The notes beneath the pieces were generated by a model. The model made no database searches. It saw only the letters and a program-made list of their open reading frames with translations, and was not told the DNA's origin. From the NCBI GenBank assembly GCA_035906235.1, contig JAMIFN010000067.1, positions 1-43,499 on the forward strand: DNA of 43,499 nt. Reading direction: 5' to 3'. Shown piece by piece: positions 7,518 to 18,005 of this stretch (its first letter is position 1; every line of letters starts with the position of its first letter). The position numbers and the translations under genes were made by a program. The DNA is from JAMIFN01 sp035906235 (GTDB lineage Bacteria; Pseudomonadota; Gammaproteobacteria; Burkholderiales; Burkholderiaceae_C).

Positions 7518-8999
7518 ATGAGCCAACTGGGCAATACCAAACACAAGCCGGCTAAAAAGGCGGCCCCCGCCACAACCAAAAAACAGGCCACCACCGATTG
7601 CGTCATCGCCGACATGGGCTTGGCCGCTTGGGGCCGCAAAGAGCTGAACATTGCCGAAACCGAAATGCCCGGCCTGATGGCCATCCGCGCTGAATACGCC
7701 AAGAAAAAACCGCTGAAAGGCGCGCGCGTCACCGGCAGCTTGCACATGACGATTCAAACGGCGGTTTTGATTGAAACCCTGCAAGCGCTGGGCGCGCAGG
7801 TGCGCTGGGCTTCGTGCAATATTTTTTCGACCCAAGACCACGCCGCCGCCGCCATTGCCGCTGCAGGCACGCCGGTGTTTGCGGTCAAAGGCGAGACTTT
7901 GGAAGAGTATTGGGATTACACCCACCGCATTTTTGAATTTGGTGCTGCCGGCAGCAAAGGCGAAGGCCCCAACATGATTTTGGACGATGGCGGCGACGCC
8001 ACCATCTTGATGCATCTGGGCATGCAGGCCGAGAAAAACCCCAAAGTGCTGGCCAAACCCAGCAGCGAAGAAGAACGCATTTTGTTTGCCGCCATCAAAG
8101 CCAAGTTGAAAGAAGATGCCACTTGGTATAGCCGCAAGAGCGCCGAGATCATCGGCGTGACGGAAGAAACCACCACAGGCGTACACCGCCTGAACGAAAT
8201 GAGCAAAAAAGGCACGCTCAAATTCCGCGCCATCAATGTCAATGATTCGGTGACGAAATCAAAATTTGACAATTTGTACGGCTGCCGCGAATCCCTGGTC
8301 GATGGCATCAAACGCGCCACCGATGTCATGGTGGCAGGCAAAATTGCCGTCGTCGCTGGTTATGGCGATGTGGGCAAAGGCAGCGCCCAGGCCCTGCGCG
8401 CCCTGAGCGCCCAAGTGTGGGTGACAGAAATCGACCCCATTTGCGCCCTGCAAGCGGCCATGGAAGGCTACCGCGTGGTGACGATGGAAGAGGCGGCATC
8501 ACAGGCTGATATTTTTGTCACCGCCACAGGCAATAAAGATGTCATCACCTACAAGCACATGGCGGCCATGAAAGACCAGGCCATCGTCTGCAATATCGGC
8601 CACTTTGACAACGAGATTGATGTCGCTGGCCTAGAGAAAAACTGCCAGTGGGAAGAAATCAAACCCCAGGTGGACCATGTCATCTTTAAAAATGGCAAAC
8701 GCATCATCTTGCTGGCCAAAGGCCGTTTGGTGAATTTGGGCTGCGGCACTGGCCACCCCAGCTATGTCATGAGCAGCAGCTTTGCCAACCAAACCATTGC
8801 GCAGATTGAACTGTTTACCCGCAGCAAAGATTACGAAGTCGGCCAGGTTTATGTCTTGCCCAAGCATTTGGACGAGAAAGTCGCGCGCCTGCAATTGGCA
8901 AAATTGAACGCCAGCCTGAGCCAACTGAGCAAAGAGCAGGCCGCTTATATTGGTGTGTCGCAAGACGGCCCCTATAAAGCCGACACCTACCGCTATTAA
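7518..8999 (+). CDS. ahcY: Adenosylhomocysteinase (S-adenosylhomocysteine hydrolase)
   Basis: Splits S-adenosylhomocysteine into adenosine and homocysteine, relieving product inhibition of methyltransferases. The 493-residue protein has a Lys/Ala-rich N-terminal extension of ~20 residues, then the family core: SCNIFSTQDHAAAAIA, the NAD-binding GYGDVGKGSAQALRAL, and the C-terminal GPYKADTYRY (canonical KPDHYRY). The last stretch supplies the Lys/Tyr that close NAD in the partner subunit. The start follows a TTTAAAGGAAAACACC ribosome-binding site. Transcription is predicted to be under the SAH riboswitch and leader terminator just upstream. In many relatives metF follows; here a palindromic repeat and a fabG-like gene follow instead. 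Confidence 0.97.
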   Translation: MSQLGNTKHKPAKKAAPATTKKQATTDCVIADMGLAAWGRKELNIAETEMPGLMAIRAEYAKKKPLKGARVTGSLHMTIQTAVLIETLQALGAQVRWASCNIFSTQDHAAAAIAAAGTPVFAVKGETLEEYWDYTHRIFEFGAAGSKGEGPNMILDDGGDATILMHLGMQAEKNPKVLAKPSSEEERILFAAIKAKLKEDATWYSRKSAEIIGVTEETTTGVHRLNEMSKKGTLKFRAINVNDSVTKSKFDNLYGCRESLVDGIKRATDVMVAGKIAVVAGYGDVGKGSAQALRALSAQVWVTEIDPICALQAAMEGYRVVTMEEAASQADIFVTATGNKDVITYKHMAAMKDQAIVCNIGHFDNEIDVAGLEKNCQWEEIKPQVDHVIFKNGKRIILLAKGRLVNLGCGTGHPSYVMSSSFANQTIAQIELFTRSKDYEVGQVYVLPKHLDEKVARLQLAKLNASLSQLSKEQAAYIGVSQDGPYKADTYRY

Positions 9000-9004
9000 A
9001 AACC

Positions 9005-9190
9005 CGTCATTCCCGCGCAGAGCCTGCCCCTGCGTAGGCAGGGGCGGGAATCCATGACTTATTCCCTCCCCCGTTGGGGGAGGGTTAGGGTGGGGGCTAA
9101 GAGCAGTGCGGTTTTAAGCCCCCATCCCAACCTTCCTCCAAAAGGGGAAGGCGTGAAATAGCTAAATCCCCGCTTGCGTGGGAAGGACGA
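9005..9190. repeat. Nested long inverted repeat (composite palindromic intergenic element)
   Basis: The 205-bp gap after ahcY is filled by two concentric inverted repeats. The outer arms are CGTCATTCCCGCG...GCGGGAATCC (9005-9053) and its imperfect complement around AATCCCCGCTTGCGTGG (9165-9181). The inner arms run from TCCCTCCCCCGTTGGGGG (starting near 9063) and the imperfect complement ending AAAAGGGGAAGG (ending ~9151). The left arms also form their own hairpins. The whole could act as a strong transcription barrier after ahcY. It resembles widespread intergenic palindromes of proteobacteria; no ORF is inside. Confidence 0.75.
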
Positions 9191-9204
9191 AAGGAAATGA
9201 ATTT

Positions 9205-9933
9205 ATGAAACCTTTACAAAACCACATCGCCCTGGTCACGGGCGCCACGCGCGGCATAGGCGCGGCCATTGCGGCTGAATTGAAAGCCCAGGGCGCCACC
9301 GTCATCGGCACGGCCACCAGCCAGGCTGGCGCCGACAACATCACGGCAGCGGGCATACAGGGCGTGGTGCTCAATGTCACCGACGGCGCCGCTGTGGATG
9401 CCTTGATCGATGGCATCGTTAAAGAGCATGGCGGCCTGCATGTTTTGGTAAACAACGCCGGCATTACCCGCGACACCCTGGCCATGCGCATGAAAGATGA
9501 GCAATGGGACGAGGTGGCCGACACCAATTTGAAAGCGGTGTTCCGCGTCAGCCGCGCCGCCATCAAACCCATGATGAAGCAGCGCCAAGGCCGCATCATC
9601 AGCATCACCAGCGTGGTGGGCGCTGCGGGCAACCCCGGCCAAGCCAATTACGCCGCCGCCAAAGCGGGCGTGGCGGGCATGGCGCGGGCGCTGGCGCAAG
9701 AGCTGGGCAGCCGTGGCATCACCGTCAATTGCATCGCCCCTGGCTTTATTGCCACCGACATGACGGCTGAACTGCCCGAGGCGCAAAAAGCCGCCCTGCT
9801 GGGCAAAATCCCCGTCGGGCGTTTGGGTGAAGCGGCTGAAATCGCCCATGCCGTGGCATTTTTGGCCAGCCCGCAAGCGGCCTATATCACGGGGCACGAG
9901 CTGCATGTCAATGGCGGCATGTATATGAGCTAA
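9205..9933 (+). CDS. fabG: FabG-type 3-oxoacyl-ACP reductase (SDR family)
   Basis: A classical short-chain dehydrogenase of 242 residues, the length of FabG. The NADP(H) motif is TGATRGIG (residues 12-19), followed by the NNAG motif. The catalytic Ser lies in ISITSVVG (about residue 135), and the YAAAK Tyr-Lys pair lies about 13 residues later. The C-terminal GHELHVNGGMYM is typical of FabG. The ATG at 9205 is preceded by AAGGAAATGA; upstream in-frame codons fall in the palindromic repeat. It is outside any fabD-acpP-fabF cluster, so it may be a second FabG or an acetoacetyl-CoA reductase-like paralogue. A SnoaL-like gene follows after 18 bases and may be co-transcribed. Confidence 0.88.
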   Translation: MKPLQNHIALVTGATRGIGAAIAAELKAQGATVIGTATSQAGADNITAAGIQGVVLNVTDGAAVDALIDGIVKEHGGLHVLVNNAGITRDTLAMRMKDEQWDEVADTNLKAVFRVSRAAIKPMMKQRQGRIISITSVVGAAGNPGQANYAAAKAGVAGMARALAQELGSRGITVNCIAPGFIATDMTAELPEAQKAALLGKIPVGRLGEAAEIAHAVAFLASPQAAYITGHELHVNGGMYMS

Positions 9934-9951
9934 AGCGCAGAGCTTGACTTG

Positions 9952-10428
9952 ATGGATACGGCGCTGTTGACCGAGCAAATTCTGGCCTTGCAAAACCGCT
10001 TGCAAGCCCTAGAAGACCGCCAAGCCATTGCCCAACTGTTGGCCAGCTACGGCCCAGCAGTCGATAGCAATCGCTTGGCCGATGCCGCTGCGCTATGGGC
10101 TGAGGCTGGTCAATATGCCGTAACGGGTTTTGGTGAACATACGGGGCGCGAAGCTTTGATCGATTTGCTGGCCGCGCCGCACCACCAGCAGCTGCTGCAG
10201 GATGGTTGCGCGCACATTTTGTCTGCGCCATCTATTGCCATTGACGGCGAGCACGCCACAGCCGTCAATTATTCGCTCGTGCTGCGCCATCAGGCGGGCA
10301 GCTACCAGATCGAGCGCGTGGCGGCCAACCGCTGGCAGCTCAACAAAGTGGATGGGCAATGGCAGGTGCAGCAGCGCAGCAATGCCCTGTTAGACGGCAG
10401 CGCCGCTGCGCAAGCGCTGCTGGCTTGA
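9952..10428 (+). CDS. SnoaL/NTF2-like domain protein
   Basis: A 158-residue protein. Its opening helix LLTEQILALQNRLQALEDRQAIAQLLASYGPAVDSNRLADAAALWAEAGQYAVTG is the hallmark of the SnoaL_4/NTF2-like alpha+beta cone fold (EDRQAI.QLL..Y..A.D.... ....LW...G.Y). The second half (SAPSIAIDGEHATAVNYSLVLRH and NRWQLNKVDGQWQVQQRSNALLDG) gives the curved sheet. Members include polyketide cyclases, isomerases and dehydratases and also non-enzymatic binders, so no reaction can be named. It starts 18 bases after the fabG stop, suggesting a two-gene transcript and perhaps a related acyl substrate. A TTG lies directly before the ATG at 9952. Confidence 0.75.
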   Translation: MDTALLTEQILALQNRLQALEDRQAIAQLLASYGPAVDSNRLADAAALWAEAGQYAVTGFGEHTGREALIDLLAAPHHQQLLQDGCAHILSAPSIAIDGEHATAVNYSLVLRHQAGSYQIERVAANRWQLNKVDGQWQVQQRSNALLDGSAAAQALLA

Positions 10429-10628
10429 ACAACTGAGCTGAAAACTGAACTGAACAACTGATCTGAACCAAACGGGCTGCATAACTGGGGGGAGCCATAA
10501 AGCTGGCCTCATCGTTCGTTTGGCTTAAAAAGCTGGGCTTCTTTACAAAAAATTAGCCCAAGGCAAAACCAAGTTACAGCACTTGTGCTAACCTCACGCC
10601 CTTCTATAACCAACACGGAAGAAATATC

Positions 10629-10883
10629 GTGAATAACAAAAAAGGCCAACTTTTGCAGGATCCTTTTCTCAATCAACTGCGCCTCGAACATGTGCCCGTC
10701 TCGGTTTATCTGGTCAATGGCATCAAACTCCAAGGCCAGATCGAGTCTTTTGACCAGTATGTCGTGCTGCTGCGCAACACCGTGACGCAAATGGTTTACA
10801 AACACGCGATTTCCACCATCGTCCCCGGCCGCCCCGTGCAGTTCCAAATGGCGCAGCCTAACGCGGCTGACGACGCGCAGTAA
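10629..10883 (+). CDS. hfq: Hfq, RNA chaperone
   Basis: The 84-residue hexameric Sm-like protein that pairs small RNAs with mRNAs. It carries the conserved KGQLLQDPFLNQLRLEHVPVSVYLVNGIKLQGQIESFDQY Sm1 region and the Sm2 motif Y57-K58-H59-A60. The proximal-face residues Q7, F41 and K58 are present, and there is a short acidic tail (NAADDAQ). The only plausible start is GTG at 10629, preceded by CACGGAAGAAAT. A possible sigma-70 promoter is TTGTGC (10583-10588), 16 bases, TATAAC (10605-10610), but it would leave a leader of only about 12 bases. The preceding 200 bases hold several short AACTGANCTGA-like repeats (10429-10468) and no gene. hflX follows. Confidence 0.97.
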   Translation: MNNKKGQLLQDPFLNQLRLEHVPVSVYLVNGIKLQGQIESFDQYVVLLRNTVTQMVYKHAISTIVPGRPVQFQMAQPNAADDAQ

Positions 10884-10903
10884 TTTTTTGTCTCACCCCT
10901 ACT

Positions 10904-10955
10904 CCCCAGTTGGCTTAGGCCGTGCTGCCAGCACGCCCTAGCAGACTGGGGTTTT
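10904..10955 (+). terminator. Long hairpin with T-run between hfq and hflX
   Basis: CCCCAGT (10904-10910) pairs with ACTGGGG (10945-10951). An inner CGTGCTG/CAGCACG stem (10921-10935) and a partial middle stem extend it, and TTTT follows at once. It looks like an intrinsic terminator or attenuator after hfq. Its right arm is where a ribosome-binding site for the first possible hflX start would lie, so it may also damp hflX translation. Function is inferred from shape only. Confidence 0.6.
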
Positions 10956-12156
10956 GCATTTTCTGCCCTTGAGCAATACCCCCTACACCACCCGCCACGA
11001 GCTGCCCAAAGTGCTGCTGGTCGGCGTTGATTTTGGTCTGCCGCATTTTGATGCCGAGCTGTCCGAGCTGGCCCTCTTGGCACAAACCGCAGGCTACCAG
11101 CCTGTCGCCCACCTCACCTGCAAGCGCCGCGCACCCGACGCGCGCCTGTTTGTCGGCAGTGGCAAAGCCGAAGAAATCAAAGAGCTGGCCACCATGCACG
11201 GCGCCACAGAGATTTTGTTTGACCAAAGCCTCTCGCCCGCGCAGCAACGCAATCTAGAGCGCGCACTGGAATGCCCGGTCAACGACCGCACCCTGCTGAT
11301 TTTGGAAATTTTTGCCCAGCGCGCGCGCAGTCACGAAGGCAAGCTGCAGGTCGAATTGGCGCGCCTGCAATATTTATCCACCCGCTTGGTGCGCCGCTGG
11401 AGCCATTTAGAACGCCAGTCTGGTGGTATTGGTATGCGCGGCGGCCCGGGCGAAAAGCAAATCGAGCTGGACAAACGCATGATTGGTGAGGCCATCAAGC
11501 GCACCAAGGCGCAGCTGGCCACGGTGATGAAGCAGCGCCACACCCAGCGCCGTGGGCGGCAAAAATCGGGCACTTTCACCGTATCGCTGGTGGGCTACAC
11601 CAATGCGGGCAAATCTACCCTGTTCAATGCCCTGGTCAAAGCCCGCGCCTACGCCGCCGACCAATTGTTTGCCACGCTCGACACCACCACGCGCAGCCTG
11701 TTTTTGCAAGAGCTGGGCGCTAGCGTCAGCTTGTCGGATACCGTGGGTTTTATCCGTGATTTGCCGCATGGCTTGGTCAGCGCCTTTGCCGCCACCTTGC
11801 AAGAAGCCGCCGAAGCCGATGTATTGCTGCATGTGGTGGACTGCGCCAACCCCGCCTACCATGAGCAAATTGGCAATGTGCTAGAGGTCTTGGCCGAAAT
11901 CGGCGCGGCGCATATTCCGCAAATTTTGGTGTTCAATAAATTAGACGCGCTGCCGCCCGAACGCCGCCCGCTAACCCTGCAAGACCAGTATGAACTGACT
12001 TGGCCCGATGGGCACAGCATGCTCTGCCCACGGGTGTTTTTATCCGCTGGGCAAGGTGAAAATCTGGAGGCGCTGCGCAGCACCATTGCCGCCTTGGCGC
12101 AAGCGCCGCAAGATGCCGGCTATGTGCCCGCTGCCGATGACCCGCGATTTGCCTAA
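10954..12156 (+). CDS. hflX: HflX, ribosome-associated GTPase
   Basis: An OBG-HflX GTPase of about 400 residues that splits or rescues stalled ribosomes after heat stress. The N-terminal HflX domain includes VGSGKAEEIKELA, QRNLERALECPVNDRT and LQVELARLQYLSTRLVRRWSHLERQSGGIGMRGGPGEKQIE. The G domain follows with G1 GYTNAGKST, G3 DTVGF (SDTVGFIRDLP) and G4 NKLD. The start is unclear because no ATG fits: TTG at 10954 and TTG at 10969 are candidates, and the conserved region begins at PKVLLVGVDFG. A terminator-like hairpin lies between it and hfq. The order hfq-hflX-hflK-hflC is standard in betaproteobacteria. Confidence 0.94.
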   Translation: MHFLPLSNTPYTTRHELPKVLLVGVDFGLPHFDAELSELALLAQTAGYQPVAHLTCKRRAPDARLFVGSGKAEEIKELATMHGATEILFDQSLSPAQQRNLERALECPVNDRTLLILEIFAQRARSHEGKLQVELARLQYLSTRLVRRWSHLERQSGGIGMRGGPGEKQIELDKRMIGEAIKRTKAQLATVMKQRHTQRRGRQKSGTFTVSLVGYTNAGKSTLFNALVKARAYAADQLFATLDTTTRSLFLQELGASVSLSDTVGFIRDLPHGLVSAFAATLQEAAEADVLLHVVDCANPAYHEQIGNVLEVLAEIGAAHIPQILVFNKLDALPPERRPLTLQDQYELTWPDGHSMLCPRVFLSAGQGENLEALRSTIAALAQAPQDAGYVPAADDPRFA

Positions 12157-12194
12157 ATTTTCGCGTAGCAGCGCCACCCATTTACTATGATAAA

Positions 12195-12227
12195 AGGAGC
12201 TACTCAGGCAGGTTTTACGGCCTAAAA
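12195..12227 (+). repeat. REP-like repeat, copy B
   Basis: AGGAGCTACTCAGGCAGG followed by TTTTACGGCCTAAAA, with the same GGAG head, stem-loop and GTTTT tail as the other copies. It lies in the 157-bp gap between hflX and hflK, in the same direction as those genes. It is the only plus-oriented copy besides copy E. Confidence 0.88.
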
Positions 12228-12313
12228 TGCCAATTTAGCCTTAAAAACCTTGGCCCCTGAGTGCCGCCCCCACTGGTTTAGACTTGCCCCCTTGTTTTGA
12301 TAGATTGTTCAAC

Positions 12314-13588
12314 ATGAGTTCAACTTTTTCCCTGGCGCTACGGCGCAGCCTCGCACGCTGGCTCGCCCCCATGCACAACAGTGGCAATAACAACAACAAC
12401 CAGCCGCCGGATTTGGACGAGCTGTGGCGCGATTTCAACCAAAAACTGGGGCAATTATTTGGTGGCAAAAGCGGCCAGAAACCGCCAGAGCGCCCCCCAG
12501 AAAACGGCAACCAGGGCAATGGCCAAACGCCGCAAATCATCGTCATCCCCGTGCTCCCTATCGTGCTGGGCGCAGCCTTGTTTATTTGGCTAGCCAGTGG
12601 CACTTTTATGGTGCAAGAGGGGCAGCAGGCCGTCGTCAGCCGCCTGGGCAAGCTGCACCACACCATTGGCCCTGGCGTGGGCTGGCGCTACCCCTGGCCG
12701 GTGGAACGCGCCGAGATTGTCGATGTCACGCAGCTGCGTTCCATCGAAATCGGCAGCAGCGCCACGGTGGGCAACACGGGGCTGCTTGATTCCTCCATGC
12801 TCACGCGCGATGAAAACATCGTTGATGTGCGCCTAACGGTGCAATACAACCTGAAAAACGCCGCCTCTTTCCTGTTTAACAATGTCAACGCCGAGGCCGC
12901 CGTGGCCAAAGCCGCCGAATCGGCCGTGCGCGAAGTCGTCGGCCGCGTAGAGATGGACACCGTGCTCAATAAAGACCGCGAAGCCATCCAACGCGATGTC
13001 ATGCGCTCGACCCAGGCTCAGCTCGATCGCTACCAGGCGGGCGTGCTGATTCGCAATGTCAATATCCAAAATGTGCAGCCCCCCACTGCCGTGCAAGCGG
13101 CTTTTGACGATGCGCTCAAAGCTGGCCAAGACCGCGACCGCCTGAAAAACCAAGGCCAAGCCTATGCCAACCGCCTGATTGCCCAGGCCAAAGGCCAAGC
13201 GGCGCGCATGGGCGAGGAGGCCGAGGGCTATAAAGCCCGCGTGCTCGGCCAAGCCAAGGGTGATGCCCAGCGTTTTGAGCAAATCGTGACGCAGTACCAA
13301 AAAGCGCCGCAAGTCACGCGCGATCGCCTTTACACCGATGCGATGCAAGAGATCTACAGCAAAACCACCAAGGTATTGGTCGATAGCAAGGGCAGCAACA
13401 TCATCAATCTGCCTTTAGATAAACTGGCAGCAACCAAGGCCAGCGATGCCGCAGCCAATACCGCAGCTGCCGCTACCGCAGCACCAGCGGCCGCACAGGC
13501 CGCCGCCCAAGCAGCCACGAACCCAGCCGCCGCCACCGATGTGCGCAACCGCGAAGACCTGCGCAACCGCAGCCGCGAATCCCACTAA
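12314..13588 (+). CDS. hflK: HflK, membrane regulator of FtsH
   Basis: A 424-residue SPFH/prohibitin-family protein which, with HflC, forms the periplasmic cage around the FtsH protease. The N-terminal cytoplasmic part is Asn/Pro/Gly-rich (NSGNNNNNQPPDLDELWRDFNQKLGQLFGGKSGQ). One membrane helix follows (IIVIPVLPIVLGAALFIWLASGTFMV, residues ~76-101), then the Band-7 domain (VQEGQQAVVSRLGKL, GWRYPWPVERAEIVDV), an Ala/Glu-rich coiled coil, and an Ala-rich tail. The ATG at 12314 is chosen; an in-frame ATG at 12371 would remove a short basic stretch that is not conserved in the family. hflC starts 21 bases after its stop. Confidence 0.95.
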   Translation: MSSTFSLALRRSLARWLAPMHNSGNNNNNQPPDLDELWRDFNQKLGQLFGGKSGQKPPERPPENGNQGNGQTPQIIVIPVLPIVLGAALFIWLASGTFMVQEGQQAVVSRLGKLHHTIGPGVGWRYPWPVERAEIVDVTQLRSIEIGSSATVGNTGLLDSSMLTRDENIVDVRLTVQYNLKNAASFLFNNVNAEAAVAKAAESAVREVVGRVEMDTVLNKDREAIQRDVMRSTQAQLDRYQAGVLIRNVNIQNVQPPTAVQAAFDDALKAGQDRDRLKNQGQAYANRLIAQAKGQAARMGEEAEGYKARVLGQAKGDAQRFEQIVTQYQKAPQVTRDRLYTDAMQEIYSKTTKVLVDSKGSNIINLPLDKLAATKASDAAANTAAAATAAPAAAQAAAQAATNPAAATDVRNREDLRNRSRESH

Positions 13589-13609
13589 GCCCAGCCTAGG
13601 AGTAATGCC

Positions 13610-14488
13610 ATGATGAATCGTTTAGGTTTTTGGCTGGTGAGTATCGCCATTGCCCTGTTTATTCTGACCTCGTGTGTCTTTGTCGTCGATCAGCGCCAAG
13701 TCGGCGTGCTCTATTCCTTTGGGCAGATCAAAACCGTCAAGACCGAGCCTGGCCTGTATGCCAAGCTGCCCAAGCCCTTTGAAAATGTGGTCTTTCTGGA
13801 TAAGCGCATCCTCACCCTCGACGGCGATGAACGCGGCTCGATCCAAACCGCCGAGAAAAAGAATGTGGTGGTTGATTGGCTGGTGAAATGGCGCATCGTC
13901 GATGCCCGCCAATTCATCCGCAACAGCGGCACCAACACCGCCAATGTCGAGCAGCGCCTGAGCTCTATCGTGCAAGACGCACTCAACACCGAAATCACCA
14001 AACGCAGCGTGCGCGCCGTGCTGTCTGACGAACGCGATGCCGTGATGCGCGGCGTGCAGCGCCGCCTGGCTGACGACGCTAAAGCCTTTGGTATCGAGAT
14101 CGTCGATATGCGCATCAAACGCGTGGACTTTCCTGCCAGCGTCGTCGATTCGGTTTACCAACGCATGCAGTCTGAACGCCAGCAAGTCGCCAGCCAACTG
14201 CGCGCCACGGGTGAAGCCGAGGGCGAACAACTGCGCGCCAATGCCGAGCGCCAGCGCGATGAAATCACCGCCACCGCTTTTAGCAGCGCCGAAGAGATCA
14301 AAGGCCAGGCCGATGCCCAGGCCAATGCCCTCTACGCCAGCGCCTTTGGCAAAGACCCCAGCTTTGCTAACTTTTACCGCAATTTGCAGGCCTATAAAGC
14401 CAGCTTTAACAAAGCCAGCGATGTCGTCGTGACCGATGGCAGCAGCGAATTCTTCCGCGTGCTGCGCAGCGGCGGCAAAGGCAACTGA
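13610..14488 (+). CDS. hflC: HflC, membrane regulator of FtsH
   Basis: A 292-residue SPFH-family partner of HflK. It opens with an N-terminal membrane helix (GFWLVSIAIALFILTSCVFVV), then a Band-7 domain with DQRQVGVLYSFGQIK and GLYAKLPKPFENVVFLDKRI. A long helical segment rich in Glu/Arg/Gln follows (VYQRMQSERQQVASQLRATGEAEGEQLRANAERQRDE), and the end is SSEFFRVLRSGGK. The start has a good Shine-Dalgarno, TAGGAGTAATGCC, before tandem ATGs at 13610 and 13613. In many relatives hisZ and purA follow hflC; here ftsK comes next after 77 bases. Confidence 0.96.
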   Translation: MMNRLGFWLVSIAIALFILTSCVFVVDQRQVGVLYSFGQIKTVKTEPGLYAKLPKPFENVVFLDKRILTLDGDERGSIQTAEKKNVVVDWLVKWRIVDARQFIRNSGTNTANVEQRLSSIVQDALNTEITKRSVRAVLSDERDAVMRGVQRRLADDAKAFGIEIVDMRIKRVDFPASVVDSVYQRMQSERQQVASQLRATGEAEGEQLRANAERQRDEITATAFSSAEEIKGQADAQANALYASAFGKDPSFANFYRNLQAYKASFNKASDVVVTDGSSEFFRVLRSGGKGN

Positions 14489-14565
14489 TCCGCACGCACG
14501 CTCACTCCCCTCTGCCCTACATTCCCCGCCCCTTATCAGACTTCCGCCAGAAAGCTCCTCCCCCC

Positions 14566-17172
<2,607 letters not shown>

Positions 17173-17198
17173 GTGCCATTTTCAGTACCAAAACAGCC

Positions 17199-17231
17199 AT
17201 TTAAGCCGTAAAACCTGCCTGAGCAGCTCCT
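17199..17231 (-). repeat. REP-like repeat, copy C
   Basis: On the minus strand AGGAGCTGCTCAGGCAGG followed by TTTTACGGCTTAAAT. The stem CTGC-TCAG-GCAG is perfect. It occupies the 83-bp gap between ftsK and lolA, ending 24 bases before the lolA ATG. Confidence 0.88.
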
Positions 17232-17255
17232 TTTTTAATAGCAAGGACACCCGCC

Positions 17256-17963
17256 ATGTCAAGCCCATTTTTGCCCATCCCCAGCCTGCGCCTAGCGCTT
17301 GTAGCCGGCTTACTGAGTACCAGCACTTGGACGCTGGCCGCAGGCGATGGCCTGGCAGCGCTGGGACAATTTTTGGCGAAAACCCAAAGCGGCAGCGCCA
17401 GCTTTACGCAAACCGTGGCTGCGCCCAAAAGCGTCGCGGCGGCGGCACAAGGCCCAGGGCGCTACAAAGTCAGCACAGGGCAGTTTGCCTTTGCCCGCCC
17501 CAACCGCTTTCGTTTTGACTACCAAACGCCGTATCAACAAACCATCGTTGCCGACGGCAAAACCCTGTGGTTCTATGACCATGATCTGGCCCAAATCACA
17601 GCCAGCTCTCAAGCCGCTGCCTTGCAAAACACCCCGGCAACCGTGATTACCGGCGCGCGCAGCGTGGCCGATTTACAAAAACAATTCCACCTCATAAATT
17701 TACCTGTCGCCCAGGCCTCGCCTATCAGTACGGCTGCGGGCTTGCTGTGGGTAGAGGCCAAGCCCAAAACCACGGGCGGCACCATCGTCAGCCTGAAAGT
17801 TGGCATGGAACCCAGCCCTGCTGGAGTGCAGCTCAAAGTCATCGAAGTTTTGGACAGCCTGGGGCAGCGCAGCGTGATGGAATTTTCCGGGCTAAAAGCC
17901 GCTGCTGCGCCTCATCGTTTCCGCTTCACACCACCAGCCGGCGTTACTGTGATGCAGCAATAA
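17256..17963 (+). CDS. lolA: LolA, periplasmic lipoprotein carrier
   Basis: A 235-residue exported chaperone that takes lipoproteins from the LolCDE exporter to LolB at the outer membrane. A signal peptide covers about residues 1-28 (LRLALVAGLLSTSTWTLAAG). The mature protein shows LolA features: FLAKTQSGSASFTQTV, GRYKVSTGQFAFARPNRFRFDYQTPYQQTIVADGKTLWFYDHDLAQI (the conserved Arg and aromatic residues of the open barrel) and a C-terminal RFRFTPPAGVTVM. The start has GCAAGGACACCCGCC before ATG. It lies between ftsK and rarA, as in many proteobacteria, with REP-like copy C in its leader. Confidence 0.95.
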   Translation: MSSPFLPIPSLRLALVAGLLSTSTWTLAAGDGLAALGQFLAKTQSGSASFTQTVAAPKSVAAAAQGPGRYKVSTGQFAFARPNRFRFDYQTPYQQTIVADGKTLWFYDHDLAQITASSQAAALQNTPATVITGARSVADLQKQFHLINLPVAQASPISTAAGLLWVEAKPKTTGGTIVSLKVGMEPSPAGVQLKVIEVLDSLGQRSVMEFSGLKAAAAPHRFRFTPPAGVTVMQQ

Positions 17964-18005
17964 GGCTCTGCTGCCCCCCTCCCTATTGCTGCACCTACTG
18001 GCCCT

